A DNA stretch of 58,812 bases from Bacillota bacterium (GCA_021810565.1 JAJZIM010000014.1:1-58812); one strand, 5' to 3'. Positions 1-10,488 are shown, counted from the stretch's first letter. A program made the numbers and translations. Notes: a model not told the origin generated them from the letters alone.

Positions 1-81
<81 letters not shown>

Positions 82-118
82 ACGGTTCGTTGCCTCGCTC
101 ACTTCAAGCGCGCTGTTT

Positions 119-132
119 GGTTTTCAAAGACC
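119..132 (-). promoter_or_regulatory. boxA-like antitermination element of the rRNA leader
   Basis: The minus strand reads GGTCTTTGAAAACC about 40 bases before the 16S start. It resembles the TCTTTGAAAACT sequence common in Firmicutes rRNA leaders and the boxA sites bound by NusB/NusE. The match is by eye. Confidence 0.45.
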
Positions 133-152
133 AAGGGATCCGACAGGGGCTA

Positions 153-181
153 ACTTTAACACGGCCGCTGGGCCGTGTCAA
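153..181 (-). promoter_or_regulatory. rRNA operon promoter with palindromic spacer
   Basis: On the minus strand TTGACA (181-176) and TAAAGT (158-153) are separated by exactly 17 bases, as expected for a sigma-A promoter, with transcription starting near base 146 toward the 16S gene. The spacer is mostly an inverted repeat, ACACGGCC (159-166) against GGCCGTGT (171-178). It could also act as a terminator or processing hairpin for the upstream tRNA genes, although no clear T tract follows. Confidence 0.7.
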
Positions 182-193
182 GCAGGAAATGTG

Positions 194-269
194 TGGTGGC
201 CCAAACGGGAGTCGAACCCGTGTTACCGCATTGAGAGCGCGGCGTCCTAGGCCTCTAGACGATTGGGCC
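194..269 (-). tRNA. tRNA-Glu (CTC anticodon)
   Basis: The 76-base minus-strand gene folds into a full cloverleaf: acceptor GGCCCAA at the 5' end pairs with TTGGGCC before encoded CCA, anticodon stem CCGCG/TGCGG encloses loop CTCTCAA, and the T arm contains GGTTCGACTCC. The anticodon is CTC, which reads GAG. It lies 7 bases downstream of tRNA-Gln and upstream of the 16S promoter, so the two tRNAs are probably made from one transcript. Confidence 0.96.
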
Positions 270-276
270 GCATCGC

Positions 277-350
277 TGGCTGGGGAGGAAGGATTCGAAC
301 CCTCACTGACAGAGCCAGAATCTGTAGTGCTACCTTTACACTACTCCCCA
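277..350 (-). tRNA. tRNA-Gln (CTG anticodon)
   Basis: A 74-base minus-strand cloverleaf: acceptor TGGGGAG/CTCCCCA with encoded CCA, anticodon stem ACAGA/TCTGT and loop TTCTGGC, giving anticodon CTG (codon CAG), T arm GGTTCGAATCC. It follows the selenoprotein gene and gltX on the same strand. The glutamate and glutamine tRNAs beside gltX fit an organism that may charge tRNA-Gln by the GluRS/GatCAB route; the last point is inference. Confidence 0.96.
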
Positions 351-398
351 GCGCGCCGCCTATTATAGCACGGCCCCGGCCGGGGGGCAAGCCGTTTC

Positions 399-716
399 TC
401 AGCGGCAATCCACGCAGGCTGCGGGCAGTTGCACCCCGGAAACCGTCAGGCTGGAGAACCCGAGGATGCGCCGCGTGCGGATCTCCACTCCCTCGGGCAG
501 CACCGGCAACCCGCGGGGCATGAATACCTGCACCCCATCCACCTCGCAGCGCTCGTAGCCCTCCTCCTGCGCCGGGCGGCCCAGCTTCACCGAAGCCGGG
601 ATGACGCTGCCGCCCCCTCAGCCGCCGCTTAGGACCACCGGCGCCAACACGGTCAGCACGCCGCCCTTCTTGCGCACGAACTCTCCCGCCTCCGGCTGCA
701 CGCGCACCTGAGCCAT
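399..716 (-). CDS. small selenoprotein, CC/Se-motif type, with in-frame TGA (Sec33)
   Basis: A 105-residue protein is obtained when the in-frame TGA at 620-618 is read as selenocysteine. The start ATG (716) has a strong ribosome site AAGGAAGGTGG. The residues around the TGA read LSGG-U-GGS, and the C-terminus ends AACVDCR, giving a possible redox-active CxxC. Reading continues in frame without other stops to TGA at 399. A GC-rich hairpin directly follows the UGA. From memory the protein resembles the uncharacterised family annotated as CC/Se motif (seleno)protein in Moorella-like Firmicutes; its function is unknown. It starts 35 bases after gltX and is probably cotranscribed with it. A conventional annotation would start at Met43 (codon at 590) and lose the Sec. 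Confidence 0.85.
574..617 (-). promoter_or_regulatory. SECIS-like hairpin of the CC/Se selenoprotein
   Basis: Immediately after the UGA, GGGCGGC (615-609) pairs with GCCGCCC (580-574), AGC pairs with GCU inside it, and an apical CCG-GCUU-CGG loop caps the structure. Position and size fit a bacterial SECIS element read by SelB. Pairing was found by hand, without an energy calculation. Confidence 0.55.
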
Positions 717-751
717 GCCATCCACCTTCCTTGTTATTTTCTCTCCCCGAA

Positions 752-2224
752 TTATACCACGTTTTCCTCCAACCAGCGCTGCGCCCGCGCCAGCCGGTCC
801 AGCACCCGCTCGCGGCCCAGCAGCTCCAGCAGTTCGAACAGACCCGGCCCCATCGTGCGGCCCGTCACCGCCAGACGCACCGGGTGGATCAACGCTCCCC
901 GCGGCACCCCCCGCGCCGCGGCCAAGTCGCTGAAGGCGGCCTCCAGCGCCGCGGCCGTGAATTCCTCCGCCCCCGCCAGGCGCTCCCGCACGGCGGCCAA
1001 GAGCTCGGCCGCCCCCTCCCCCCGAAAGTGTTTGCGCACACCCTTCTCATCGTAGCCCTCCACCGGGCGGAAGAAGTAGTCGGCCAAGGCGGCCAGCTCC
1101 TCTAGGGTGTGGGCCCGTTCCCGTAAAAGCCCCACCACCCGCTCCAAATACTCCTGTTGCGGTCCCGCCAACTCCTCCGGGATCAACCCGGCGCGCCGCA
1201 GGAAGGGCGTCACGGCCCGGGCCAAAGCGGCGACCGCCATCTCCCGCAGGTAGATGGCGTTGAGCCAGGTCAGCTTCTGCACGTCGTAGACGGCGGCATT
1301 GTGGGTCACCCGCCCCAGGTCGAAATGCGCCACCATGAAGCCGCGGTCCATCTTCTCGGTCACCCCGTCGGGCGACCAGCCCAGAAGGGCCAGGTAGTTC
1401 ACCATGGCCTGCGGCAGAAAGCCCTGCTGCCGGAATTCTTCCAACGAGGTGGCTCCGTGCCGTTTGGACAACTTGGACCGGTCGGGAGCCAGGATCATGG
1501 GCACATGGGCGAAGCGCGGCGGCTCCTCCCCCAGGACCGCATAGAGCAGCAGTTGTTTGGGAGTGTTGGACAGGTGCTCCTCCGCCCGGACCACGTGGCT
1601 TATGCGCATGGCCGCGTCGTCCACCACGCAGGCGAAGTTGTAGGTGGGCATGCCGTCGGACTTCCAGAGGATGAAATCGTCCAGCACGGCGTTCTCGAAG
1701 CTCACCGAGCCCCGGATCAGGTCGTCCACCACCGTGGCCCCCGCCGCGGGAACGCGCAGGCGCAGCACGGGCTCGATGCCCCGCCCTTCCCGGTCGGAAC
1801 GCTCCTGCCGGGAGAGCGCGCGGCAGCGCCCGTCGTAGCGCGGGGGGCGCCCCGCCCGTCGCGCCTCCTCCCGCCGCGCCGCCAGCTCCTCAGGCGTGCA
1901 GTAGCAGGGATAGACCGCGCCCGCCTCCTCCAGTCGGTGCAGGTATTCCCGGTACACCGGCAGGCGCTGGGACTGATAGTAGGGCCCGTAGTCTCCCCCC
2001 CGCTCCGGTCCCTCATCCCAGTCCAGCTCCAGCCAGCGCATTCCCTCCAGAATCCCGCGGGCCGATTCCTCCCGAGAACGCGAGCGGTCGGTGTCCTCGA
2101 TGCGCAGCACCATGCGGCCGCCGTGGTGGCGGGCGAATAGCCAATTGAAGAGCGCCGTGCGGGCACCGCCGACATGCAGAGACCCCGTGGGACTCGGCGC
2201 AAACCGGACCCGGACCTGTGCCAC
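752..2224 (-). CDS. gltX: glutamate--tRNA ligase
   Basis: A cytoplasmic class I aminoacyl-tRNA synthetase that charges tRNA-Glu, and in many Firmicutes also tRNA-Gln before amidation. The 490-residue length is typical. The N-terminus reads RFAPSPTGSLHVGG (HIGH-type signature), and KLSKRHG is the KMSKS loop. A zinc-like cluster CYC appears near residue 108. The start is GTG, giving MAQVRVRFAPSP. A promoter lies just upstream (2283-2255), overlapping the end of bofA. The gene is followed by the small selenoprotein and by tRNA-Gln and tRNA-Glu, which are its likely substrates. Confidence 0.97.
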   Translation of the reverse strand: MAQVRVRFAPSPTGSLHVGGARTALFNWLFARHHGGRMVLRIEDTDRSRSREESARGILEGMRWLELDWDEGPERGGDYGPYYQSQRLPVYREYLHRLEEAGAVYPCYCTPEELAARREEARRAGRPPRYDGRCRALSRQERSDREGRGIEPVLRLRVPAAGATVVDDLIRGSVSFENAVLDDFILWKSDGMPTYNFACVVDDAAMRISHVVRAEEHLSNTPKQLLLYAVLGEEPPRFAHVPMILAPDRSKLSKRHGATSLEEFRQQGFLPQAMVNYLALLGWSPDGVTEKMDRGFMVAHFDLGRVTHNAAVYDVQKLTWLNAIYLREMAVAALARAVTPFLRRAGLIPEELAGPQQEYLERVVGLLRERAHTLEELAALADYFFRPVEGYDEKGVRKHFRGEGAAELLAAVRERLAGAEEFTAAALEAAFSDLAAARGVPRGALIHPVRLAVTGRTMGPGLFELLELLGRERVLDRLARAQRWLEENVV

Positions 2225-2254
2225 CCCGTCACCCCGTTCCCGAGCATTGACACC

Positions 2255-2283
2255 AGTCTAGCAAAGGGGGCCGGCGCGGTCAA
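2255..2283 (-). promoter_or_regulatory. probable gltX promoter
   Basis: Minus strand TTGACC (2283-2278), 17-base spacer, TAGACT (2260-2255), with transcription starting about 25 bases before the gltX GTG. The -35 box overlaps the bofA stop codon. Confidence 0.5.
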
Positions 2284-2561
2284 GGCATCCACACCCGCAG
2301 CGCCACCAGCAGGGCCAGGCCGGGCAAGCCCAAGACCCCCACCAGGAGGACGGTCAGGGGGTTGATGCCTACATGCACCCCGAGGGACGCCCCAGCCAGG
2401 TCCAGGACCCAGATGACCGCCCCTCCCACCGCCGCGCGCCACGCCAAACGCAGCATCCAGCCCAGGGGACGACGCAAGGCGCGCAACAAAAGCAGCGCCC
2501 CCAGGGCGGCCGGGACATACAGTCCGAGCAAGGCGTGGTTCAGGGTGATCCCCCCGACCAT
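2280..2561 (-). CDS. bofA: BofA family pro-sigma-K processing inhibitor
   Basis: A 93-residue membrane protein with two to three hydrophobic segments and the family's C-terminal block VGINPLTVLLVGVLGLPGL. In Bacillus BofA sits in the forespore outer membrane with SpoIVFA and holds the protease SpoIVFB inactive until the mother cell is ready to process pro-sigma-K. It follows yaaL by 27 bases, the usual Firmicutes pairing, although recR, the normal third partner, is not here. The gene implies endospore formation or descent from a spore former. Confidence 0.9.
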   Translation of the reverse strand: MVGGITLNHALLGLYVPAALGALLLLRALRRPLGWMLRLAWRAAVGGAVIWVLDLAGASLGVHVGINPLTVLLVGVLGLPGLALLVALRVWMP

Positions 2562-2588
2562 CCTACGGGACCACCCGCCGGCCTATGC

Positions 2589-2858
2589 CTAGCGCCGGGC
2601 CTGCTTCAGCAGGTACACGTAGCGCCGCTCCGCGGCGTTCAGAAGAAAGATGGCCTGCTCCACCAGATCCGGATCGCTGACGCTCTCGAAGTACCGCCGG
2701 CAGTTCTCCAGCTCCTCGCACGCCTCGCGGGCCAGGGCCCCCGCGTCCCAATCCTTCCCCGCCACTCCCTGCGACGCCCCTTGCCCAGACCAGTCCATGG
2801 CTGCCCACTCCTCTTCAGAAGGTGTGCAGGAAGTGTTCCCATCCTTTGGCTTTGCCAT
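2589..2858 (-). CDS. yaaL: YaaL-like protein (DUF2508)
   Basis: An 89-residue soluble, acidic protein. Its C-terminal half, with the pattern EELENCRRYFESVSDPDLVEQ followed by AIFLLNAAERRYVYLLKQAR, matches the DUF2508 family, a predicted helical hairpin of unknown role found next to bofA across spore formers. The start chosen is ATG at 2858; the longer upstream reading in this frame is antisense to the pyrophosphatase gene and is not believable. The N-terminal 40 residues are low in complexity and poorly conserved in the family. Confidence 0.85.
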   Translation of the reverse strand: MAKPKDGNTSCTPSEEEWAAMDWSGQGASQGVAGKDWDAGALAREACEELENCRRYFESVSDPDLVEQAIFLLNAAERRYVYLLKQARR

Positions 2859-2878
2859 GCATGAGGTCCCCGGGGGCG

Positions 2879-4894
2879 TCAGCGCCGCAGGAACATCGCC
2901 GCGAGGGCCGGTGCCAGCAGCAGGGCCACCACGTTCAGGATCTTGATCATGGGGTTGATGGCCGGACCCGCCGTGTCCTTGCACGGATCCCCCACCGTGT
3001 CCCCCGTCACCGCCGCTGCATGCGCCGCCGTCCCCTTGCCGCCGTAGTTGCCCTCCTCGATGTACTTCTTGGCGTTGTCCCACGCGCCGCCGCCGTTGGT
3101 CATCTGGATGGCCAGGAAGATGCCGGTCACAATGGCGCCCACCAGGAGCCCGCCCAGGGCCACGGGACCCAGGGTGAAACCCACCAGCACGGGTGCCAGT
3201 ACGGGCAGGACTCCGGGCACGATCATCTCCCGCAGGGCCGTGCGGGTCACGATGTCCACCGCCCGCGCGTAGTCGGGTCTGACCCGGCCCTCCCGCAGGC
3301 CCGCCGTCTCCCGGAACTGACGGCGCACCTCCTCCACCACCGCGGCGGCGGCCCGTCCCACGGACTTCAGGCTGAAGGAGGCCAGCAGAAAAGGCAGGAT
3401 GCCGCCCAGAAAGAGGCCCGCGATCACCAGCGGGTCCCCCAGGCTGAAGGTCAGCGGCCTTCCGGCTAGGTGGTCCAGCCGCTGGGTGAACGCCGCGAAC
3501 AAAACGATGGCGGCCAATCCCGCCGAACCGATGGCGTATCCCTTGGTGATGGCCTTGGTGGTGTTGCCCAAGGCGTCCAGGGGATCGGTCACCGCCCGGA
3601 TGGCCGCCTCCTCCCCGCTCAACTGGGCGATGCCGCTGGCGTTGTCCGCGATGGGGCCCAGGGCGTCCATGGCCACCACCAGGCCGGCCAGGGAAAGCAT
3701 GGCCACCGCCGCCACGCCCACTCCGTACAACCCGAAGGGCTGGGCCACGCCGTAAGCCGCCAACATCCCCAGGGCAATGATCAACACCGGCGGCGCGGTG
3801 CTCTCCATGCCCACCGCCAGCCCCGTGATGATGTTGGTGGCGTGGCCGGTTCGGGAGGCGCCGGCGATGGACCGCACCGGCGCGAAGGCGGCCGAGGTGA
3901 AATAGTCCGTGCTCAGGATCAGGGCCAGGGTCACTCCCAGGCCCACCAGGGCCGCCGCCAGCAGCTGTACCCCGCTGAGCGGCATCCCCGCCGGCAGCGC
4001 CCGGGTGACGGCGTAGAAGCCCACCGCCGTCAGGCCCAAGGTCACGGCCACTCCCCGATAGACGCCGTTCATGATCCGGCCCGCCGGCGCGGCGATGGCC
4101 AGGATCCCGGCCAGGGAGGCCAGCGCCGCCACCGCGGCCAGGGCCAGGGGATACCATACGGCCGCCGCCTGATCCGGAAAGAGCAGGTGGCCCAGCACCA
4201 TGGCGGCGATGGCCGTGACCGCATATGTTTCGAACAGGTCGGCGGCCATGCCCGCGTCATCTCCCACATTGTCCCCCACGTTGTCCGCGATCACCGCCGG
4301 GTTGCGAGGGTCGTCCTCGGGGATGCCCTCCTCCAACTTGCCCACCAGGTCCGCCCCCACGTCGGCTGCCTTGGTGTAGATCCCTCCGCCGAGCCGGGCG
4401 AAGATGCTGATGAGGCTCCCGCCAAAGCCGAACCCCAGCAGGGCGGCGGGGTCGCCCCCGGACCAGGCCAAAAGCGCCGCCAAACCCAAAAGCGCCAATC
4501 CCACCACGCTCAGTCCCGTCACGGCTCCCCCGCGCACCGCCACCTGCAGGGCCGCGCCCAAGCCGCTACGGGCCGCCCAGGCCGTGCGCACATTGCAGCG
4601 CACCGCCACGCCCATCCCGATGTACCCGGCCACCCCGGACGAGAGGGCGCCCAGGAGGAAATACAGCGCCTCCCGCCAGCCCAAAAGCCCTCCCAGGAGC
4701 ACGACGACTATTCCGGCCACCCCGGCGATGGTGCGGTACTGGCGGTGCAGAAAGGCGGCGGCACCCTCCTGGATGTCCCGGGCGATGGCCTGCATGCGCG
4801 CGTCGCCCGGCTCCCGCAGCAGCACCCACCGGGCCAAGATCCCTCCCGCCGCCAGGACGGCCAAGGCCACCAGGGCCACCAGCGTCAAAACCAT
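2879..4894 (-). CDS. hppA: membrane-bound proton-translocating pyrophosphatase, K+-insensitive type
   Basis: An integral membrane pump that uses pyrophosphate hydrolysis to export H+. The catalytic loop [20 protein letters not shown] and [15 protein letters not shown], rich in Mg-PPi-binding acids, is clear, and about 16 hydrophobic segments are visible. The segment [10 protein letters not shown] has Lys where K+-dependent enzymes have Ala, which marks the potassium-independent, proton-pumping subfamily. ATG 4894 is preferred because GGGGGGAAA lies 6 bases upstream; an upstream start at 4951 would overlap a terminator. The product is 671 residues. The pump could recover energy from biosynthetic PPi. 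Confidence 0.95.
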   Translation of the reverse strand: MVLTLVALVALAVLAAGGILARWVLLREPGDARMQAIARDIQEGAAAFLHRQYRTIAGVAGIVVVLLGGLLGWREALYFLLGALSSGVAGYIGMGVAVRCNVRTAWAARSGLGAALQVAVRGGAVTGLSVVGLALLGLAALLAWSGGDPAALLGFGFGGSLISIFARLGGGIYTKAADVGADLVGKLEEGIPEDDPRNPAVIADNVGDNVGDDAGMAADLFETYAVTAIAAMVLGHLLFPDQAAAVWYPLALAAVAALASLAGILAIAAPAGRIMNGVYRGVAVTLGLTAVGFYAVTRALPAGMPLSGVQLLAAALVGLGVTLALILSTDYFTSAAFAPVRSIAGASRTGHATNIITGLAVGMESTAPPVLIIALGMLAAYGVAQPFGLYGVGVAAVAMLSLAGLVVAMDALGPIADNASGIAQLSGEEAAIRAVTDPLDALGNTTKAITKGYAIGSAGLAAIVLFAAFTQRLDHLAGRPLTFSLGDPLVIAGLFLGGILPFLLASFSLKSVGRAAAAVVEEVRRQFRETAGLREGRVRPDYARAVDIVTRTALREMIVPGVLPVLAPVLVGFTLGPVALGGLLVGAIVTGIFLAIQMTNGGGAWDNAKKYIEEGNYGGKGTAAHAAAVTGDTVGDPCKDTAGPAINPMIKILNVVALLLAPALAAMFLRR

Positions 4895-4948
4895 GGCGTT
4901 TCCCCCCACGACAAGCTTCGCAGCATCGCGGCGCGTTTCCTGCCGGCA

Positions 4949-4974
4949 CAAAAAGGCGGGGCCTTCACCCCGCC
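4949..4974 (-). terminator. rho-independent terminator of the TauE/SafE gene
   Basis: On the minus strand a GGCGGGG/CCCCGCC stem with a GTGAAGG-type loop is followed by TTTTTG. It lies between the permease stop (5016) and the hppA start, so hppA should have its own promoter. Confidence 0.8.
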
Positions 4975-5015
4975 TCCCGCGTCATCCCGGGCTCCCCCGC
5001 CGCGGCGGGAGCGTC

Positions 5016-5840
5016 TCACAATTTCGTCGTGGCCAGCACGTTGTCCCACATGAGGAACGCCACCAGCGTGATGACCACCGCCAGGGATACCCGCAGAACC
5101 TGCGCCGCCATCTTCTTGCTGGTGTTGCCGCCCAGCTGGGCCCCCGGTATGGATCCGACAACCAGAGCCGCGGCCGCCAGGTAGTGCATCTGGCCGCTGG
5201 CGATCTTGCCCACCAAGGTGGCGCTGGCCGAGACCATGGCCACGGCCAGGGAGGTGGCGATGGTCACCCGGGTGGGGATGCGCAGCAGGTAGATCATCAC
5301 GGGAATCAGGAGAAAGGCGCCGCCCGCTCCCACCAGCCCCGCCATGACCCCGATGACCAGGGCGGAAAACATCGCCAGAACACGGTTGAAGCTCACCCGA
5401 TCCGGATCCACCGGCCCGTCCTCCTCATGCTTGGGAATGAACATCACCACCGCCGCCAGCAGCGCCAGCACGGCGAAGACGATGTTCAGCAAGCTCCCGT
5501 GCATGGATCCGGATACCAGGGCGCCGGCCAGGGAGCCGATCAAGGTGGCCCCGCCCATGTACATCGCCAACTTGCCGCTCAAGAACCTGTTTTTGCGGTG
5601 GACCATCATCCCCGAGAGACTGGCGAAGAAGACCGGCGCGATGCTGATGGCGTACACCTCGTGCTTCGGCAGGCCCACATGCACCAACAGCGGCGGCACG
5701 TACAAAAGCATGGGGATCATCACCACCGCACCGCCGATCCCAAACAGACCCGAGAGGAAGCCCGCTCCGAATCCCAGGATCAAAAGAACCAAGATCAGAC
5801 CCAGGTCGATGTGCGCCAACCCCGCATTCGCCTCCTGCAT
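5016..5840 (-). CDS. TauE/SafE family sulfite/sulfur-compound exporter
   Basis: A 274-residue inner-membrane permease with about eight hydrophobic segments in two repeated halves. The first repeat contains GFGAGFLSGLFGIGGAVVMIP and the second VMAGLVGAGGAFLLIPVMI, the two glycine-rich repeats typical of the TauE/SafE/YfcA family, which moves sulfite, sulfoacetate, thiosulfate or other small anions. The substrate cannot be told from sequence; a sulfur compound would fit the large sulfur-relay cluster later in the window. It is monocistronic: a consensus promoter and a CRP/FNR-like palindrome precede it, and a terminator follows. Confidence 0.9.
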   Translation of the reverse strand: MQEANAGLAHIDLGLILVLLILGFGAGFLSGLFGIGGAVVMIPMLLYVPPLLVHVGLPKHEVYAISIAPVFFASLSGMMVHRKNRFLSGKLAMYMGGATLIGSLAGALVSGSMHGSLLNIVFAVLALLAAVVMFIPKHEEDGPVDPDRVSFNRVLAMFSALVIGVMAGLVGAGGAFLLIPVMIYLLRIPTRVTIATSLAVAMVSASATLVGKIASGQMHYLAAAALVVGSIPGAQLGGNTSKKMAAQVLRVSLAVVITLVAFLMWDNVLATTKL

Positions 5841-5888
5841 GATGACTCCCGCATGACGGTCAAAACGGAAAAGGGGTCGCGAAGGGCC

Positions 5889-5906
5889 TTGTGCTCCAGA
5901 TCACAA
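5889..5906. promoter_or_regulatory. CRP/FNR-like palindrome in the leader of the TauE/SafE gene
   Basis: The sequence TTGTG-N8-CACAA (on the minus strand TGTGATCTGGAGCACA) is close to the CRP/FNR-family consensus TGTGA-N6-TCACA. It lies about 45-60 bases downstream of the predicted start point, a position that would fit a repressor. Assignment is by eye. Confidence 0.35.
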
Positions 5907-5956
5907 AGCAAGCCCCAATCGACCCCCACCTCTTTTCCGCTATGTCGCCGCCCCAT

Positions 5957-5985
5957 ATTTTAAGGCCTGGACGGGCGGCTGTCAA
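5957..5985 (-). promoter_or_regulatory. promoter of the TauE/SafE gene
   Basis: Minus strand TTGACA (5985-5980), 17-base spacer, TAAAAT (5962-5957): a near-consensus sigma-A promoter giving a leader of about 110 bases. Confidence 0.7.
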
Positions 5986-6002
5986 CTGATCCTTTTTGCC
6001 TA

Positions 6003-6033
6003 TTGACGGCCCTCCCCCCCGGCATGCTACACT
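6003..6033 (+). promoter_or_regulatory. promoter of the thi4 riboswitch transcript
   Basis: TTGACG (6003-6008) with TACACT (6028-6033) at a 19-base spacing, or GCTACA at 17, upstream of the TPP riboswitch. The region 5841-6052 otherwise holds only the divergent permease promoter and its leader. Confidence 0.45.
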
Positions 6034-6052
6034 GTCCCCAATCGCATAGCGG

Positions 6053-6138
6053 CCGCTAGGGGAGCCTTCGGGCTGAGAAGAGGTCCATCCCAAAACCCTC
6101 GGAACGTGAACCGGGTAATACCGGCGTACGGAAGCGGC
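6053..6138 (+). promoter_or_regulatory. TPP riboswitch (THI element)
   Basis: The closing stem GCCGCT/AGCGGC encloses the conserved CTGAGA (6073-6078) and the GAACCGGGTAATACCGGCG-TACGGAA arm that bind the pyrimidine and pyrophosphate halves of thiamin diphosphate. It sits 105 bases upstream of thi4, which it should turn off when TPP is abundant. Confidence 0.93.
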
Positions 6139-6198
6139 AAAGCGATGTCCTTCGGGCATCGTTTGCTCTGAGGGTTGCCGTCGGCGCGGCAGCCCTTT
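6137..6198 (+). terminator. expression platform hairpins of the TPP riboswitch
   Basis: Two hairpins follow the aptamer: GCAAAGCGATG pairing across a TTCG loop with CATCGTTTGC (6137-6168), and GGGTTGCCG (6172-6180) with CGGCAGCCC (6187-6195) followed by TTTCGCTCT. The first shares bases with the 3' side of the aptamer stem. I infer transcription attenuation; which hairpin is the terminator is unresolved. Confidence 0.5.
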
Positions 6199-6243
6199 CG
6201 CTCTCCTCCCCTCGGCCACAGACGATAAAAGGAGGAGTTTTCC

Positions 6244-7013
6244 ATGCCGATCTTCCATCCCGTGTCCGAGAAGGACGTGACCCGCGCCATCGTAGGAGGC
6301 TTCCTGCGCCAGTTCGAAGCCTACACCGAAAGCGATGTGCTCATCGTGGGAGCGGGACCCAGCGGGCTGATGGCGGGACGCGACCTGGCCGCCCAGGGGC
6401 ACCGGGTGCTGCTGGTGGAGCGCAACAACTACCTGGGCGGCGGTTTTTGGATCGGCGGTTACCTGATGAACAAGGTGACCGTGCGCGCTCCGGCCCAAGA
6501 GGTCCTGGACGAGCTGGCCATCCCCTACGAGCAGGCCGCCCCGGGCCTCTACTTGACCGACGGTCCCCACGCCTGCTCCAAACTGATCGCCGCCGCTTGC
6601 GACGCCGGGGTCAAGGTGGTCAACATGACCTCCTTCGACGACCTGGTGCTGCGCGAAGGGCGCGTGTCCGGCACGGTGATCAACTGGACCCCGGTGAACG
6701 CCCTGCCCCGGGAAATCACCTGCGTGGACCCGGTGGCCATGGAGGCCCGGCTGGTGGTGGACGCCACCGGCCACGACGCCTGCGTGGTGCGCAAGCTGGA
6801 AGAGCGGGGCCTGTTCAAGTCGCCCGGCTACGGGGCCATGTGGGTGGAGCAATCGGAAGACCTGGTGGTGGAGCACACCGGCGAGGTGCACCCGGGCCTC
6901 CTGGTCGCGGGCATGGCCGTGGCCACCGCCTACGGCCTGCCCCGCATGGGCCCCACCTTCGGGGCCATGCTCCTGTCGGGACGAAAGGTGGCTGCGGCGG
7001 CGGCCGCTCTCCT

Positions 7014-7017
<4 letters not shown>
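6244..7017 (+). CDS. thi4: Thi4-type adenosine thiazole synthase
   Basis: Makes the thiazole half of thiamin from NAD+, glycine and a sulfur source. The 257-residue protein has the FAD/NAD-binding motif [18 protein letters not shown] (residues 32-49), the acidic end of beta-2 at [10 protein letters not shown] and the C-terminal [21 protein letters not shown] block. Cys160 in ITCVDP falls where yeast Thi4 donates sulfur from its own cysteine; sulfide-using archaeal enzymes usually have His there (alignment by eye). Ribosome site AGGAGG precedes ATG 6244. The TPP riboswitch upstream confirms a thiamin role. Confidence 0.93.
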
Positions 7018-9130
<2,113 letters not shown>

Positions 9131-9210
9131 TTAAAACTGACGTTGTCGAGCTGCGGCCATGGTTATGATAGCAGAAGGGAGCCGCTTTGGGAAGGCGTTC
9201 GATCGAGAGA

Positions 9211-10488
9211 TCAAGAGTAAAGCCGCTGGGCGCGCTCGGGGTTCCCGGCCTGCGCCGGCGCCTCCCGCACCCCCAGGAGCTCCTGCAAGCCGTCCACCAC
9301 CCGCGGATCGAAATCCCGGCCCTTGCCGCGCACCAGCTGCTCCAGCACCCGGGGATCCTCGCGGTGCTCCACGTAGTAGCGGACCACCCGCAGGATCCGG
9401 CTGCCCCGGGGCAACGCCTCTCCCCGCAGGGTGTGGCCGTCGCCGCCTCCGTAAAGGTGGTCCACCTGGCTCAAGATCCTTCCCACCCGGGCATAGAAGT
9501 AGACATCCGAGCGCAGGGCCGCCGCCGGGGACAGGTACTCCCAGTTCAACTCGGCGTCCCGACCGCCGGAAGAGTCCAATTCCTCCGTCAGGACGCTGGC
9601 CTGAAAGGTGGTGATGGCCGCCGCCTCCAAGGTCTGGTTGCGCTCCCCCGGCGGCAGGTCCAAAAGGTCGCAAAGTCCCCGGGTCAGCTCCATAGCCAGG
9701 GCATCCCGCCGTGGCAGGATCAGGGGAAGACGGTCATTGATGGCGGCCAGCACGTTGTGGATGTCCTCGTAAGCGTAGCGCGCCCAGTACACCCGCTCCA
9801 GGAAGGCGTTCAGGTGGCGCTCCCAGGCCATGGGCATCAGCACCCCCGTCGCCAGCAGGAAGACGCCGCCCAGGTTCAGCCACATTACCGGTCCGCCCGC
9901 CCACCCCGGACCGCGCAGGGCCAAGACGGTGAATTGCCCCACGGAGGCCGCCGCCACGGCGGCAAACCCGCCGGCCAGGGCGTAGGAGCGCAGGGCATTG
10001 GTCGGCAGGAAGACCTCCTTGCCGCAGCGGAAGAAGATCACCGCCGCCCATCCCGCGTAGCCCACCAGAAAGCAGCCGCTGGTTGCCCCGAACAGCAGCC
10101 GATCCCATTCCGGACCGCCGGGACCGCGCAGGATGATCGGGTACAGCGCAAAGGCCCCCGACATCAAAAGCCATGTCGCCACCGCATGGTTGCGCACCAA
10201 CGGCAGGAAACGACCGTGGCTCGGGGACAATTCCGCGATGAAGCGCCACAGGGCGGCCACCGCCCCCACCAGCGCCCCGCCGCCAACCAGCACCAGATAG
10301 GGGGCAAGAGCGGGATCCTCCCGGGCACCCAAGAAGCCGAGCAGGGCGCCCGCCAAGAGCGGGTAGGCCAAGGCGGTCCCCCGGTACTCCCGGTGACCGT
10401 TTGCGTCCCCGTTGCGGCGCAGGCTGACATAGGCAGCCGCCACCGCGCTTAGCGCCACTGCGGCGGTGGCGCCCTCCATCGGGGTCAT
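9211..10488 (-). CDS. seven-helix membrane protein with degenerate HD-GYP-like C-terminus
   Basis: A 425-residue protein whose first 240 residues contain seven hydrophobic segments (for example VALSAVAAAYVSL, APYLVLVGGGALVGAVAAL and GPVMWLNLGGVFLLATGVL). The cytoplasmic C-terminus includes ELTRGLCDLLDLPPGERNQ and ILRVVRYYVEHREDP followed by GRDFDPRVVDGL. The latter has the spacing of the last helices of HD-GYP domains but lacks the HD and GYP residues. The ATG at 10488 overlaps the protease stop (ATGA). The operon of HTH regulator, M78 protease and 7TM protein recalls actinobacterial modules with MAB_1171c-like transporters. Function unknown; a membrane sensor feeding the protease is an inference. 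Confidence 0.6.
   Translation of the reverse strand: MTPMEGATAAVALSAVAAAYVSLRRNGDANGHREYRGTALAYPLLAGALLGFLGAREDPALAPYLVLVGGGALVGAVAALWRFIAELSPSHGRFLPLVRNHAVATWLLMSGAFALYPIILRGPGGPEWDRLLFGATSGCFLVGYAGWAAVIFFRCGKEVFLPTNALRSYALAGGFAAVAAASVGQFTVLALRGPGWAGGPVMWLNLGGVFLLATGVLMPMAWERHLNAFLERVYWARYAYEDIHNVLAAINDRLPLILPRRDALAMELTRGLCDLLDLPPGERNQTLEAAAITTFQASVLTEELDSSGGRDAELNWEYLSPAAALRSDVYFYARVGRILSQVDHLYGGGDGHTLRGEALPRGSRILRVVRYYVEHREDPRVLEQLVRGKGRDFDPRVVDGLQELLGVREAPAQAGNPERAQRLYS

Noticed and set aside
399-590. A 63-residue gene starting at the ATG at 590
   Set aside because: The upstream part of the frame has a strong ribosome site and in-frame TGA with hairpin; the short version would lose the conserved half of the protein.
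3470-5053. A 527-codon plus-strand open frame opposite the pyrophosphatase gene
   Set aside because: Low-complexity Gly/His/Arg-rich product, antisense to a well conserved gene; no ribosome site.
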